Source: Candidatus Kaiserbacteria bacterium (GTDB lineage: Bacteria > Patescibacteriota > Minisyncoccia > Phycocordibacterales > Phycocordibacteraceae). Taken from it: a DNA stretch of 31,675 nucleotides. The stretch lies in the NCBI GenBank assembly GCA_016182285.1, contig JACOXQ010000028.1, positions 1-31,675 of the forward strand, read 5' to 3'. Below, piece by piece: positions 8,448 through 16,317 of this stretch. Numbering within the stretch: position 1 is the stretch's first letter; every line of letters begins with the position of its first letter. The notes below the pieces were generated by a model. That model saw only the letters and a list, made by a program, of their open reading frames with translations. It was not told the origin of the DNA and did not search any database. Both the position numbers and the translations under genes were made by a program.

Positions 8448-9176
8448 ATGATATCTATTGTTATTCCGTTCTACAACGAGGAGAAACGTTTGCGCGAATA
8501 TTTCGACCCTTTCTTTGAACATATGTGCCGCGCGCTGGATGAGTTCGAATGTATCGCTGTTGACGACGGCTCTACGGATCGCACGCGAGAAATGTTGCTT
8601 GAGCGCGCGGCGCAGAACCCGCAGCTGGTCATTGCTGGCTACACCGTGAACCAAGGTCGCAGTGCGGCGGTGCGCACCGGTATGTTTAAGGCGAAAGGAG
8701 ATTTTGTGTGGGAGACCGATGCAGATGCATCATACGATGTCTCGCAATGCATAATGTTTCAGAAGTATTTAGACGAGCATCCCGAGTGCGATGTCGTTAT
8801 CGCAACGCGCGAACACAGACATTCGCGCGCGGTAGTGAATCAGCCGCCGCTCCGAATCTTTGCAGGGAAAGGTTTCCGCTGGCTCTTTCGTGTCGGTACG
8901 GGCATTTTGTTTTCGGATGTGATGGCCGGTTGTAAAATGTATCGCAGGGACGCCGCGGCAGATATCTTCGCTCATCAGTATGATAATCGGCATGTCGGCC
9001 CCGCCGAAACGGTATATGTGGCTACGAGACGCGGCTACACGGTGCATGAACTCCCCGTCACCTGGACGGATATTTCGACCTCCAATATTAAATACATACG
9101 AGATACGATCAGGACCCTGAAAGGCCTTATGGGCATAGTTATCCGCACGTTAGAGGGGAAGTATGACTCACCGTGA
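8448..9176 (+). CDS. DPM1/DPG-like GT2 glycosyltransferase
   Basis: A 242-residue single-domain GT-A enzyme. It starts with SIVIPFYNEEKRL, has AVDDGSTDRT, NQGRSAAVRTG (the dolichyl-phosphate hexose synthase signature), the metal-binding D91-A-D93 in ETDADAS, and MAGCKMYRR in the acceptor half. Family members attach glucose or mannose from a nucleotide sugar to a polyprenyl phosphate. No membrane helices are evident, so it should act at the cytoplasmic membrane face. It would supply lipid-linked sugar to the GtrA and GT39 proteins encoded upstream. Separated by 43 bases from the next gene. Confidence 0.88.
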   Translation: MISIVIPFYNEEKRLREYFDPFFEHMCRALDEFECIAVDDGSTDRTREMLLERAAQNPQLVIAGYTVNQGRSAAVRTGMFKAKGDFVWETDADASYDVSQCIMFQKYLDEHPECDVVIATREHRHSRAVVNQPPLRIFAGKGFRWLFRVGTGILFSDVMAGCKMYRRDAAADIFAHQYDNRHVGPAETVYVATRRGYTVHELPVTWTDISTSNIKYIRDTIRTLKGLMGIVIRTLEGKYDSP

Positions 9177-9201
9177 TGTATTTTACGGATACGCGAGGTC
9201 A

Positions 9202-9210
9202 TGGTAACGT
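9202..9210 (+). promoter_or_regulatory. Extended -10 promoter candidate upstream of the PseB-like gene
   Basis: TGGTAACGT in the 43-base gap matches TGG-TAnnnT and closely resembles TGGTAACAT before the PEP mutase gene. It ends nine bases before the ATG at 9220, again suggesting a very short leader. Confidence 0.4.
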
Positions 9211-9219
9211 AGCAATCAC

Positions 9220-10251
9220 ATGGCGCATTTGCTCGATAATACGATTATCCTTATAACGGGGGGTACCGGTGCTTGGGGGCGGGAACTTACCAGACAGATA
9301 TTGGAGCGGTTCAGCCCCAAAGAGATCCGCATTTATTCGCGCGGAGAGCATGCGCAGGTGGAGATGCGTCGCGCATTTCCGGATCCGAGGATCAAGTTCA
9401 TCATTGGCGATGTGCGCGACAAGAACATCCTGAACTTTGCTATGCGCGGAGCGGATTACGTATTCCATCTCGCGGCATTGAAGCATGTGCCCATCTGCGA
9501 AGACAACTCCTGGGAAGCGGTGCTGACGAACATTTACGGCACGCAGAACATTATCGAGGCGGCCATTCAGAACAACGTCAAAAAAGTAGTGGATATTTCC
9601 ACCGACAAAGCGGTGGAGGCGTATAACCTGTACGGTGTCACCAAGGCGTGCGGCGAGAAATTGGTCATCAATGCAAACAAAAACTATCCCTCGGCCACAA
9701 CGTTCATGTGCATACGTGGCGGCAATGTGATCGGCACCACCGGCAGTGTTATCCCCTTGTTTGCGGAGCAGATCCGGAAAAATAACAAGATTACATTGAC
9801 CGACGGAAGCATGACCCGGTTTCTGATGAGCACCCGAGAAGCCATTGGCCTTGTCTTTCAAGCCTTTGAGGCGGCGAAAGGGGGAGAGGTATTCGTTATG
9901 AAAATGCCTTCGGCCACCATGGATATGGTGGCCAGGGTCATGGTGCGACTGCTCGGCGACAGTAAAACGGCCGTTGGAAATATCGGCGTCCGGCCCGGCG
10001 AAAAAATGCACGAGATGCTTATCTCCAAGAACGAGACCGTAATGGCGAAGGATCTCGGTAACGGCTATTTCGTCATTTTGCCCCATTATGCCTCTAAAGA
10101 ACTGAAGGCCTCTTATTCCAAGTACAAAAACCTTACTATCCCGTATTTCAGTTCGCAAAATACCCGCTGTCTAAAAGAAAAAGAGCTGACGGATATTCTG
10201 CAGAAAGAAATGCCTGTGTTTCTCGGGCAAAAACTGGCGCAGGTGACCTAG
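9220..10251 (+). CDS. PseB-like UDP-N-acetylglucosamine 4,6-dehydratase (SDR)
   Basis: A 343-residue extended SDR that would remove water from UDP-GlcNAc to give a UDP-4-keto-6-deoxy sugar. The NAD(P) loop is GGTGAWG (14-20). The region ALKHVPICEDNSWEAV resembles PseB/FlaA1-type dehydratases, the catalytic cluster is T128-D129-K130, and Y138-x3-K142 lies in NLYGVTK. The Tyr at this site points to PseB rather than CapE, where Met is usual. The C-terminal third, with VRPGEKMHEMLIS, is also typical of this family. The DegT aminotransferase at 29049 could act on its product. It is preceded by a promoter candidate and followed after three bases by another SDR. Exact stereochemistry is uncertain. 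Confidence 0.85.
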   Translation: MAHLLDNTIILITGGTGAWGRELTRQILERFSPKEIRIYSRGEHAQVEMRRAFPDPRIKFIIGDVRDKNILNFAMRGADYVFHLAALKHVPICEDNSWEAVLTNIYGTQNIIEAAIQNNVKKVVDISTDKAVEAYNLYGVTKACGEKLVINANKNYPSATTFMCIRGGNVIGTTGSVIPLFAEQIRKNNKITLTDGSMTRFLMSTREAIGLVFQAFEAAKGGEVFVMKMPSATMDMVARVMVRLLGDSKTAVGNIGVRPGEKMHEMLISKNETVMAKDLGNGYFVILPHYASKELKASYSKYKNLTIPYFSSQNTRCLKEKELTDILQKEMPVFLGQKLAQVT

Positions 10252-10254
10252 TGT

Positions 10255-11178
10255 ATGAAAAAAATCCTCGTCACGGGAGCCGGCGGCTTCATTGGCGGGC
10301 ACCTTGTTGATGAGCTCCGAATACATCCCGAATATCTGGGACCAGACACCGAAGTTTTTTTACAGGTGCAAAGAGAAAAGTCGGCCGAAGATCTCCGCAG
10401 GGATGGCTGGTCGGTGGTCGCTGGTGATTTGACTAGTCCTGAATTATGTACACAATTGCCAGACGATCTCGGATGCGTGCTGCATATTGCGGGTTTAGCC
10501 GGCGGATCCGCGGGCGACCTTGAAAAAGCCAATGTGCAGGCGACCGAAAACCTGCTTCGGAGCATGGAAATTCGGCATGTACCAGAGCTCGTGTTCATGT
10601 CCACGGTGGCGGTGTATAAAGAATCGGAATCGCCTATCTCGGAGGAAGGTGAAATTTCTCCTTCCACGGCATACGGACATTCAAAATATGCGGCGGAACT
10701 GCTTATTCAAGAAAAAGTTAATACAAAAGCGCTTCGTTCCGCGGTCATATTACGCTCGAACAATATATACGGTCCATCTAGCGATCATGGCATGATGGCC
10801 GCCTTTATGAAAGCGGTACGCAAGGGCGAGCCAATTTTGTTGGATGGCGACGGTAGCCAGGTGCGCGAACCGGTATATGTGGATGATGTTGTCAGAGCCA
10901 TTAAAGCAAGTGCGCGGAAAGACGGAACCGGATGCGCGATATACAATATTAGCGGTAGCGAAGCTGTGACCCTTGCCGATCTTGCAAAAAGAATTCATGC
11001 CATTGCGGGCAAAGAAATCCTGGTCATGCCTTCAGGCAAACCCCCAGTTCCGCCTCTGTCACTTCGTTTGGATATTTCAAAAGCGCGACAAGAGCTCGGC
11101 TGGCAACCGCGAGTCCGGTTGGAAGATGGCCTCAAAAAGACTTGGGAAAGCATAATGTATGAATCTACTGAACTTTAA
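10255..11178 (+). CDS. NAD-dependent epimerase/dehydratase (extended SDR)
   Basis: A 307-residue extended SDR. The cofactor loop is GAGGFIG near the N-terminus, the substrate-side Ser/Thr lies in FMSTVAVY, and the catalytic pair is Y140 and K144 in YGHSK. VREPVYVDDVVRAI and LGWQPRVRLEDGLKKTW are standard nucleotide-sugar epimerase features. It starts three bases after the PseB-like stop, so it probably acts on that enzyme's product or on another UDP/GDP sugar, as a C4 epimerase, reductase or dehydratase. Its stop lies 20 bases inside the next gene. Specific activity cannot be set from sequence; an HldD-type ADP-heptose epimerase role is not indicated by any motif I can see. Confidence 0.82.
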   Translation: MKKILVTGAGGFIGGHLVDELRIHPEYLGPDTEVFLQVQREKSAEDLRRDGWSVVAGDLTSPELCTQLPDDLGCVLHIAGLAGGSAGDLEKANVQATENLLRSMEIRHVPELVFMSTVAVYKESESPISEEGEISPSTAYGHSKYAAELLIQEKVNTKALRSAVILRSNNIYGPSSDHGMMAAFMKAVRKGEPILLDGDGSQVREPVYVDDVVRAIKASARKDGTGCAIYNISGSEAVTLADLAKRIHAIAGKEILVMPSGKPPVPPLSLRLDISKARQELGWQPRVRLEDGLKKTWESIMYESTEL

Positions 11179-12031
11179 CCGCAATATCACCTCCGAGCAC
11201 GGTGAGGATGGTATTCTTGAGAAGATATTTCAGGTCATCGGCGAAGGAGCGCGCTGGTGCGCAGAGCTCGGTGCGCTGAACGGCAAGCACGGAAGCAATG
11301 TCTGGCACCTTATCAAAGAGCGCGGGTGGGCCGGCGTTTTGGTAGAAGCCGACAAAACGTATTTTGAAAAACTGCAAAAAGAATTCGCCGAAACGCCGAG
11401 CGCGGAGTGTATCAACGCCTTTGTCTCATTTGAAGGCCCGCAGTCACTGGATAATATTTTCGCGCAAACAAATCTGCCGAAAGAGTTTGACCTCTTCTCG
11501 CTTGATATTGACGGGAACGAATATCATCTCTGGGAATCTCTCTCCGACTACCGTCCGCGCGTCATGCTTGTTGAGTTCAACCCTTCTATTCCAAACGACA
11601 TCGTCTTCGTCCAGCCACGCGACATGAAAGTTTTTCAAGGGTCTTCGCTCCGCGCTTTCGTAGAGCTCGGGAAACGAAAGGGCTACGAGCTCGTCGCCGC
11701 GAACGAGACAAACGCCTTTTTTGTACTAAAAGAATTGTTCCCGAAATTCGGCATTGCCGACAACTCAATCGATATGCTGCATACCGACCATCGATACGAA
11801 ACAAAACTCTTCCAGCTCTACGACGGGACGCTCCGCATAGCTGGGAATACGCGGCTGATATGGCACAACATGCCTATTGATGTTCGGAAGCTTCAAACCT
11901 TGCCGCGCCGCCGGCGATATTATCCGGCGAAGATAGACGCCGGAAGCGGAATGCGCGAATTTAAATACTGGGCGCGCAAACTGCCTTTCTACACGGCGGT
12001 GCAACGCGTGCGCCGGTGGCTCAGGCGATAA
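11159..12031 (+). CDS. FkbM-like methyltransferase domain protein
   Basis: A 290-residue protein. EHGEDGILEKIF leads into a divergent SAM loop (AELGALNGKHGSN), followed by GVLVEADKTYFEKL (acidic motif II). LFSLDIDGNEYHLWESL corresponds to the KIDVEGxE motif of FkbM proteins, and RPRVMLVEFNPS is the next strand. The C-terminal 90 residues are basic and less conserved. FkbM-type enzymes O-methylate sugars or natural products. It overlaps the preceding SDR by 20 bases and is followed three bases later by a second, more canonical FkbM gene, so the two may methylate different positions of one glycan. Confidence 0.75.
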   Translation: MNLLNFNRNITSEHGEDGILEKIFQVIGEGARWCAELGALNGKHGSNVWHLIKERGWAGVLVEADKTYFEKLQKEFAETPSAECINAFVSFEGPQSLDNIFAQTNLPKEFDLFSLDIDGNEYHLWESLSDYRPRVMLVEFNPSIPNDIVFVQPRDMKVFQGSSLRAFVELGKRKGYELVAANETNAFFVLKELFPKFGIADNSIDMLHTDHRYETKLFQLYDGTLRIAGNTRLIWHNMPIDVRKLQTLPRRRRYYPAKIDAGSGMREFKYWARKLPFYTAVQRVRRWLRR

Positions 12032-12034
12032 AGC

Positions 12035-12916
12035 ATGGACCCGCAAAACATTCAAAACATACGCACGCGGTACGGCGCATTCTTTATAGATGTAGTGCGC
12101 GATAAGAAAATGGCGTACGCGCTTAAGAGCGCGGCGTACCCGAGCGAAGGCCTGCTTCGTTTGGCGCGCCTATTCGTGAACGAAAAGAGCGTTGTCGTGG
12201 ATATCGGCGCGCACATAGGCACCTTTGCCGTCCCGATCGCCGCTCATGCAGGCAGAGTCATCGCCTTTGAGCCGTCGCCGGCTTCCTTTGAACTCCTATC
12301 CCGGAACGTTGGAGCGGCAAACGGGAATTTCGAGCTCAAACAAGAAGCCCTGGGGAAAGAGAGTGGCAGCGGCACGATCCTCGTGCGTAACGCGTCAAAC
12401 GCCGGAGCGAACACGCTTTCGCCTGGCGACGACATTCCGGTTGCGACGCTTGACAGCGAGGTTGCGCATGCCGACTTCATAAAAATAGATGTGGAGGGCA
12501 TGGAGCTGGATGTGCTTCGCGGCGGCGCAGGGCTAATTGAGCGTGCGCGGCCGGCCGTTCTCTTTGAAGTGAATCTCTTCCAGTTGCGCGCGCACGGCAC
12601 GTCTCCTCGCGCACTGGAGCGCTTTTTCAAAACGCGGAAATATTCCCTCTATTTCCCGCTTGCGGGAAAACTCGCATGCGTTGCGAACACAACGCTGGTG
12701 TCAGCGCTCTTCGCGCCGCGCGCGTGGCTCTTCGGGAGCGACAGCGCGCCGTTCGATCTTCTCGCGGTACCGCGCGAGCGCCCGCTCCCGGTTCCGTGCG
12801 GCGGTTTTTTCCGGCTTATCAGGTATCTTATATCGGAGAACCTCACAGCAAAACTCACGCGCCTATCGCGCATCTTTTCACATGCGTCACGGCGTTATAC
12901 TGGACATACCGCATGA
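12035..12916 (+). CDS. FkbM family methyltransferase
   Basis: A 293-residue SAM-dependent O-methyltransferase with clear FkbM motifs: VDIGAHIGTFAVPIA (SAM loop), IAFEPSPASFELL (motif II), and FIKIDVEGMELDVLRGG. The C-terminal 100 residues, rich in Phe, Arg and Pro, are not part of the core domain. Its stop overlaps the next GT4 start as ATGA. It is probably a glycan-modifying enzyme acting before export. Substrate unknown. Confidence 0.87.
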   Translation: MDPQNIQNIRTRYGAFFIDVVRDKKMAYALKSAAYPSEGLLRLARLFVNEKSVVVDIGAHIGTFAVPIAAHAGRVIAFEPSPASFELLSRNVGAANGNFELKQEALGKESGSGTILVRNASNAGANTLSPGDDIPVATLDSEVAHADFIKIDVEGMELDVLRGGAGLIERARPAVLFEVNLFQLRAHGTSPRALERFFKTRKYSLYFPLAGKLACVANTTLVSALFAPRAWLFGSDSAPFDLLAVPRERPLPVPCGGFFRLIRYLISENLTAKLTRLSRIFSHASRRYTGHTA

Positions 12917-14055
12917 AGCTAATCTATCTCTCGCACTGGCGCTTTCCATCTGAAAAGACGCTAACGCCGTTTGTACTGCAAACTTGTGCCCATTTCGCGC
13001 GGCTCGGTTGGGAAGTGGAGCTGTGGGTCCCGCGCCGGCATAATAATTACAAGCCGGAGGAGGACGTGTTTGAGCTCTACCACATCTCTCCGCGGTTTGT
13101 CATACGCAGGCTCGCCTGCATTGATACAATGAGCTCTCTTGGCACATTCGGATTTTTACTCATGGTGCTTACGTTCAATATATCTGCGTATTTAAAATTA
13201 CGTCACGAGCGGATGGTCGTTATATATGCGCCGGATATTCGCGACGTTATCTTGCCGCTGCTTCGAGGCATGCCGGTCTTTGTGGAGATACACGACTTTT
13301 ATATAAGCTCGTTGGATTTTATCAATCGCTTCGTATTCAAGCGCGTTACAGGGCTTATTGTGACAAACTCGCATAAACTACGACACATTGCTCTCCATTA
13401 TCTTGTATCCGGCGAGCGGATGCTGCGTCAACCCAATGCGGTAGATGTGAAAGCCTTTGACATTTCTGCTACACAAGCGGAGGCGCGTAAAAGGCTTGGG
13501 CTGCCGTCAACCGGGAAGATCGCACTCTATACCGGGCATCTCTTCGCGTGGAAAGGCGTGCATACTCTTGCCGACGCGGCGGCATTTCTGCCGGCTGAAG
13601 TTTCGGTACTTTTCGTAGGCGGAACGCCAGAGGATCGCGCAGCGCTCGAGCGGTACGTTCATGACCGATCGCTACCGCGCATCGCCTTCGTGCCGCATCA
13701 GCCGTCTGACAAAATACCGCTCTATCAGAAAGCGGCGGACGTGCTCGTTCTGCCGAATACGGCGAAGGAAGAGGCTTCGCGCGTGGAAACTTCCCCGGTT
13801 AAACTCTTTGAATATCTCGCTTCCGGTAAGCCTATTGTTGCTTCTGACATCCCTTCAATCCGGGATATCGTCTCGGAGCGGGAGGTGTTCTTTGCTCAGC
13901 CGGACGATGGGGAAAGCTTCGCACGCGTCATTGTAGAAGCACTGTCTGGCGACACTGACCGCTCGAGCGCTGCGCGCTCTCTCGCTGAAAACAGCAGCTG
14001 GGAAAAGCGCGCGAAAAATATTGATGCCCTAATGCGCCGTCTCCTCCATGTTTAA
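12913..14055 (+). CDS. GT4 family glycosyltransferase
   Basis: A 380-residue GT-B enzyme. The N-terminus MKLIYLSHWRFPSEKT is the usual first strand; the donor half has LYTGHLFAWKGV, LFVGGTPEDRAAL, and an EX7E motif (ETSPVKLFE) followed by YLASGKPIVASD. I set the start at the ATG overlapping the FkbM stop because the fold begins there; the frame stays open upstream within the FkbM gene but encodes low-complexity Arg/Ser-rich sequence. It overlaps the following GT9 gene by eight bases. Confidence 0.9.
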   Translation: MKLIYLSHWRFPSEKTLTPFVLQTCAHFARLGWEVELWVPRRHNNYKPEEDVFELYHISPRFVIRRLACIDTMSSLGTFGFLLMVLTFNISAYLKLRHERMVVIYAPDIRDVILPLLRGMPVFVEIHDFYISSLDFINRFVFKRVTGLIVTNSHKLRHIALHYLVSGERMLRQPNAVDVKAFDISATQAEARKRLGLPSTGKIALYTGHLFAWKGVHTLADAAAFLPAEVSVLFVGGTPEDRAALERYVHDRSLPRIAFVPHQPSDKIPLYQKAADVLVLPNTAKEEASRVETSPVKLFEYLASGKPIVASDIPSIRDIVSEREVFFAQPDDGESFARVIVEALSGDTDRSSAARSLAENSSWEKRAKNIDALMRRLLHV

Positions 14056-15067
14056 AGCACTTACCTTCCGACCCGCTTCCATCGGCGATGCGCTGATGGG
14101 CAAATATTTTTTAGAGAACATCCGTGCGGAGCATCCCGATGCGCGGCTCGGCATCGTCGTCGGCAGCCGAGCCGGAATGCTGAAAGACTTGTTCGCGGGT
14201 GAACCTTGGCTGGAGGTGGTTGAGGCGAATCGCCGAAACCTACCGGCACTCATGAAGATGTGGCGAGGGTGGCGAGGAAGCGAAATTGTACTCACCAATT
14301 ACACGGCAGGCACGCTGAATCTGTCCGCCAAGCTCATGGGTCGTTTACTCGCCAAACGAGGAGCGCTCGCAGGATTTGATGACTCCTCTTCTGTGAATCA
14401 CTTTCTGTACGACCACTTGCTCCCGCGCCCGATACGCGACCGCGCGGTGCGTCTGCATGAATGCGATGCTTTGCAGGCTCTCGGGGTGCCAGTAGCGCAC
14501 GAGCGTCTGACGCTTCAGTACGTGCCGATGGTCGGCGTCGCGGAGAAGTTCAGCATCAGCGGGGACTATGTCATCGTGCATCTGTTTTCGGGAAGCAAGA
14601 CACGCGGACTGGAGACGGAGCAAATGCGAACCTTGCTTATTAAGCTGCATAAGCTCATGCCCGACATCACGTTGGTCCTTTCTGGCGGCGCTGGTGATGC
14701 TTCCGAAGCGGCCGAGGCGTCGGAGGGACTGCCAGCAGTTGTCATCGCGGGCCGTGCGTCACTCCAGGAACTTATGAATCTTATCGTTGGCTCAAGGGTA
14801 GTCGTCTCGCTTGATACGGGCGTCGGCCACTTGGCGGCACATCTTGGCCGTCCGCCGGTCATTATGTCCACCTGTCTCGGGCGAATAAGCTGGTGGGGTC
14901 CCGACCAGTATGGATTCAACAAGTTCACCACAGGCGGCCCCGGCATCCCGGCGGCGTTATTTACGCGTGCGGACCGCTGTGTCGGAGGCCACGTGTTCAA
15001 GTCGTACCCTGACTGCCTTGTCTCTATCGATATGCACGCTGTCGCAGAAAAGACCGCCACTGTCTAA
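14048..15067 (+). CDS. GT9 heptosyltransferase-like protein
   Basis: A 339-residue GT-B protein of the ADP-heptose:LPS heptosyltransferase family. It starts with FRPASIGDALM, matching the family's xxxSIGDxLxxxP start without the Pro. It has VLSGGAGDASEA in the donor domain and SLDTGVGHLAAHLGRPPV, the diagnostic donor-binding segment. Family members transfer heptose, but some use other sugars. The HldC-, GmhB- and HldA-like genes at 18-21 kb make a heptose donor plausible. Its stop overlaps that of the convergent SDR gene by four bases. Confidence 0.85.
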   Translation: MFKALTFRPASIGDALMGKYFLENIRAEHPDARLGIVVGSRAGMLKDLFAGEPWLEVVEANRRNLPALMKMWRGWRGSEIVLTNYTAGTLNLSAKLMGRLLAKRGALAGFDDSSSVNHFLYDHLLPRPIRDRAVRLHECDALQALGVPVAHERLTLQYVPMVGVAEKFSISGDYVIVHLFSGSKTRGLETEQMRTLLIKLHKLMPDITLVLSGGAGDASEAAEASEGLPAVVIAGRASLQELMNLIVGSRVVVSLDTGVGHLAAHLGRPPVIMSTCLGRISWWGPDQYGFNKFTTGGPGIPAALFTRADRCVGGHVFKSYPDCLVSIDMHAVAEKTATV

Positions 15068-16209
15068 TGGTCGTTCGTATAACGGTGGGCGATTTTCTCT
15101 AGGACGTCGAAATGTTTCTTATACCAAGCCACCGTTCGCTCTAGCCCTTCATCGAACGAGACGTGTGGCTTGAAGCCAAGCGTCTTGAGCTTTGAGGAAT
15201 CGGCAAATTGATCTGGAATCTCTATAAAATTGGACGGTTTTTCAATGGTAATGGGTTCTATATTCCTTATATCCTTCCGCAACATTGAAATAATATCGAC
15301 GACGCTCTTTATCTTCTCACAGCGCTTCGAGTCCTCTGATGTCTCGTTCTCGCTATAGGAACCGATGTTGAACGCCGGCCAGCCGTACACCGAAACGCCG
15401 CTCTTCGGTATATTCTCTTTCTTGTTGCCGTAATACTCCTGTAACTGTTCAGCTATGAACATATTGGCTCGTACCGCGTCTTCCACATAGATGTACTCTC
15501 GCAAGACTTTTTCATTCCCAATGTTGATAACAGGTGGTTTGCCAGAAAGAAGCCTCATTATAGTCCTCGGTATTAGCCGGGTAAAGTTCAAGTCTCCGGG
15601 GCCAAACATGTTGCAACATCGGGTTATACCCACAGGCAATTTGAATTGTAAAGCATAAGCCTGGGCGATCATATCAGTGCATACCTTGGACGTGCTATAC
15701 ATGTCCAGGCCTCGCAGAGCGTAATTTTCATGGTACGGCAGTTTCTCCGTCTCACCGAACGCATGGTCTCCGTACGATTTGTCGGAAGAAGCGACGATTA
15801 CCCTCGGTATCTTATTCACCCGGGCTGCCTCCAGAATATTCATGGTAGGGATTACGTTATTCTCGATGGTCGACAGTGGAGAATTTGCGGCGTCGCTCAC
15901 GATAGCAGACGCAGCCAGATGAAATACCGTATCGAATTGGTGCCTATCACAAAGACGCTTGACGTCCTGATACCCGAGCAGATTTATGTGCTCAATATCA
16001 GCTTGTGCGGGGTCATCCCCATTCTCTTTCAGAAGAAAAGAAGTATGTAAGGGGCGATTATGCCTTACCGTGGTGACTACCACAGCTTCCTCTGCCAAAA
16101 GAGCCTGAATGAGGTGTGAAGCTAGAAAGCCGTCACCTCCAGTGACCAATACTCTTTTACCGAACCAAAAATTAGCGTTTCTCTTGGTCTTCTGCCTGGC
16201 CATAATCAT
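15064..16209 (-). CDS. CDP-glucose 4,6-dehydratase-like SDR
   Basis: A 381-residue extended SDR transcribed against its neighbours. The cofactor loop is TGGDGFLASH, the active-site region is VASSDKSYGD with YSTSK supplying Tyr and Lys, and LRGLDMYSTSKVCTDMIAQ plus ITRCCNMFGPGDLNF closely resembles RfbG-type CDP-glucose 4,6-dehydratases. That reaction would give CDP-4-keto-6-deoxyglucose, a precursor of dideoxy sugars. I use the MIM start at 16209, since the fold begins about 17 residues later and a -10 element lies directly upstream; an in-frame ATG at 16254 would put that element inside the gene. GDP-mannose or UDP-sugar dehydratase activity cannot be excluded. Confidence 0.83.
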   Translation of the reverse strand: MIMARQKTKRNANFWFGKRVLVTGGDGFLASHLIQALLAEEAVVVTTVRHNRPLHTSFLLKENGDDPAQADIEHINLLGYQDVKRLCDRHQFDTVFHLAASAIVSDAANSPLSTIENNVIPTMNILEAARVNKIPRVIVASSDKSYGDHAFGETEKLPYHENYALRGLDMYSTSKVCTDMIAQAYALQFKLPVGITRCCNMFGPGDLNFTRLIPRTIMRLLSGKPPVINIGNEKVLREYIYVEDAVRANMFIAEQLQEYYGNKKENIPKSGVSVYGWPAFNIGSYSENETSEDSKRCEKIKSVVDIISMLRKDIRNIEPITIEKPSNFIEIPDQFADSSKLKTLGFKPHVSFDEGLERTVAWYKKHFDVLEKIAHRYTNDH

Positions 16210-16216
16210 TTTTGAG

Positions 16217-16222
16217 AGTATA
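16217..16222 (-). promoter_or_regulatory. -10 element (TATACT) for the minus-strand SDR
   Basis: On the minus strand TATACT lies seven bases before the ATG at 16209, so a transcript starting at the usual distance would be leaderless. There is no clear -35 and no Shine-Dalgarno site. Confidence 0.4.
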
Positions 16223-16273
16223 CACCAACTTTGCCGATAGACGAAGATATGCAATAATCGCGCTGGATGGTCT

Positions 16274-16313
16274 TTGACTTGTATTCAACTTCAAACTACT
16301 AAATATCGGAGGG
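16274..16313 (+). promoter_or_regulatory. Promoter and strong ribosome binding site of the radical SAM gene
   Basis: TTGACT (16274-16279), a 17-base spacer and TACTAA (16297-16302) form a plausible but imperfect sigma-70 promoter. GGAGGG at 16308-16313 is a strong Shine-Dalgarno site four bases before the ATG at 16318 and fixes that start. The string ATCGGAGG is repeated exactly before the EEP gene at 20940. Confidence 0.5.
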
Positions 16314-16317
16314 TCCC

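Noticed and set aside
9199..10158. Open frame of 319 codons on the minus strand opposite the PseB-like gene
   Set aside because: Its translation shows no recognisable domain and is His/Gly/Arg-rich, as expected for the complement of a biased coding gene; the plus strand has clear SDR motifs.
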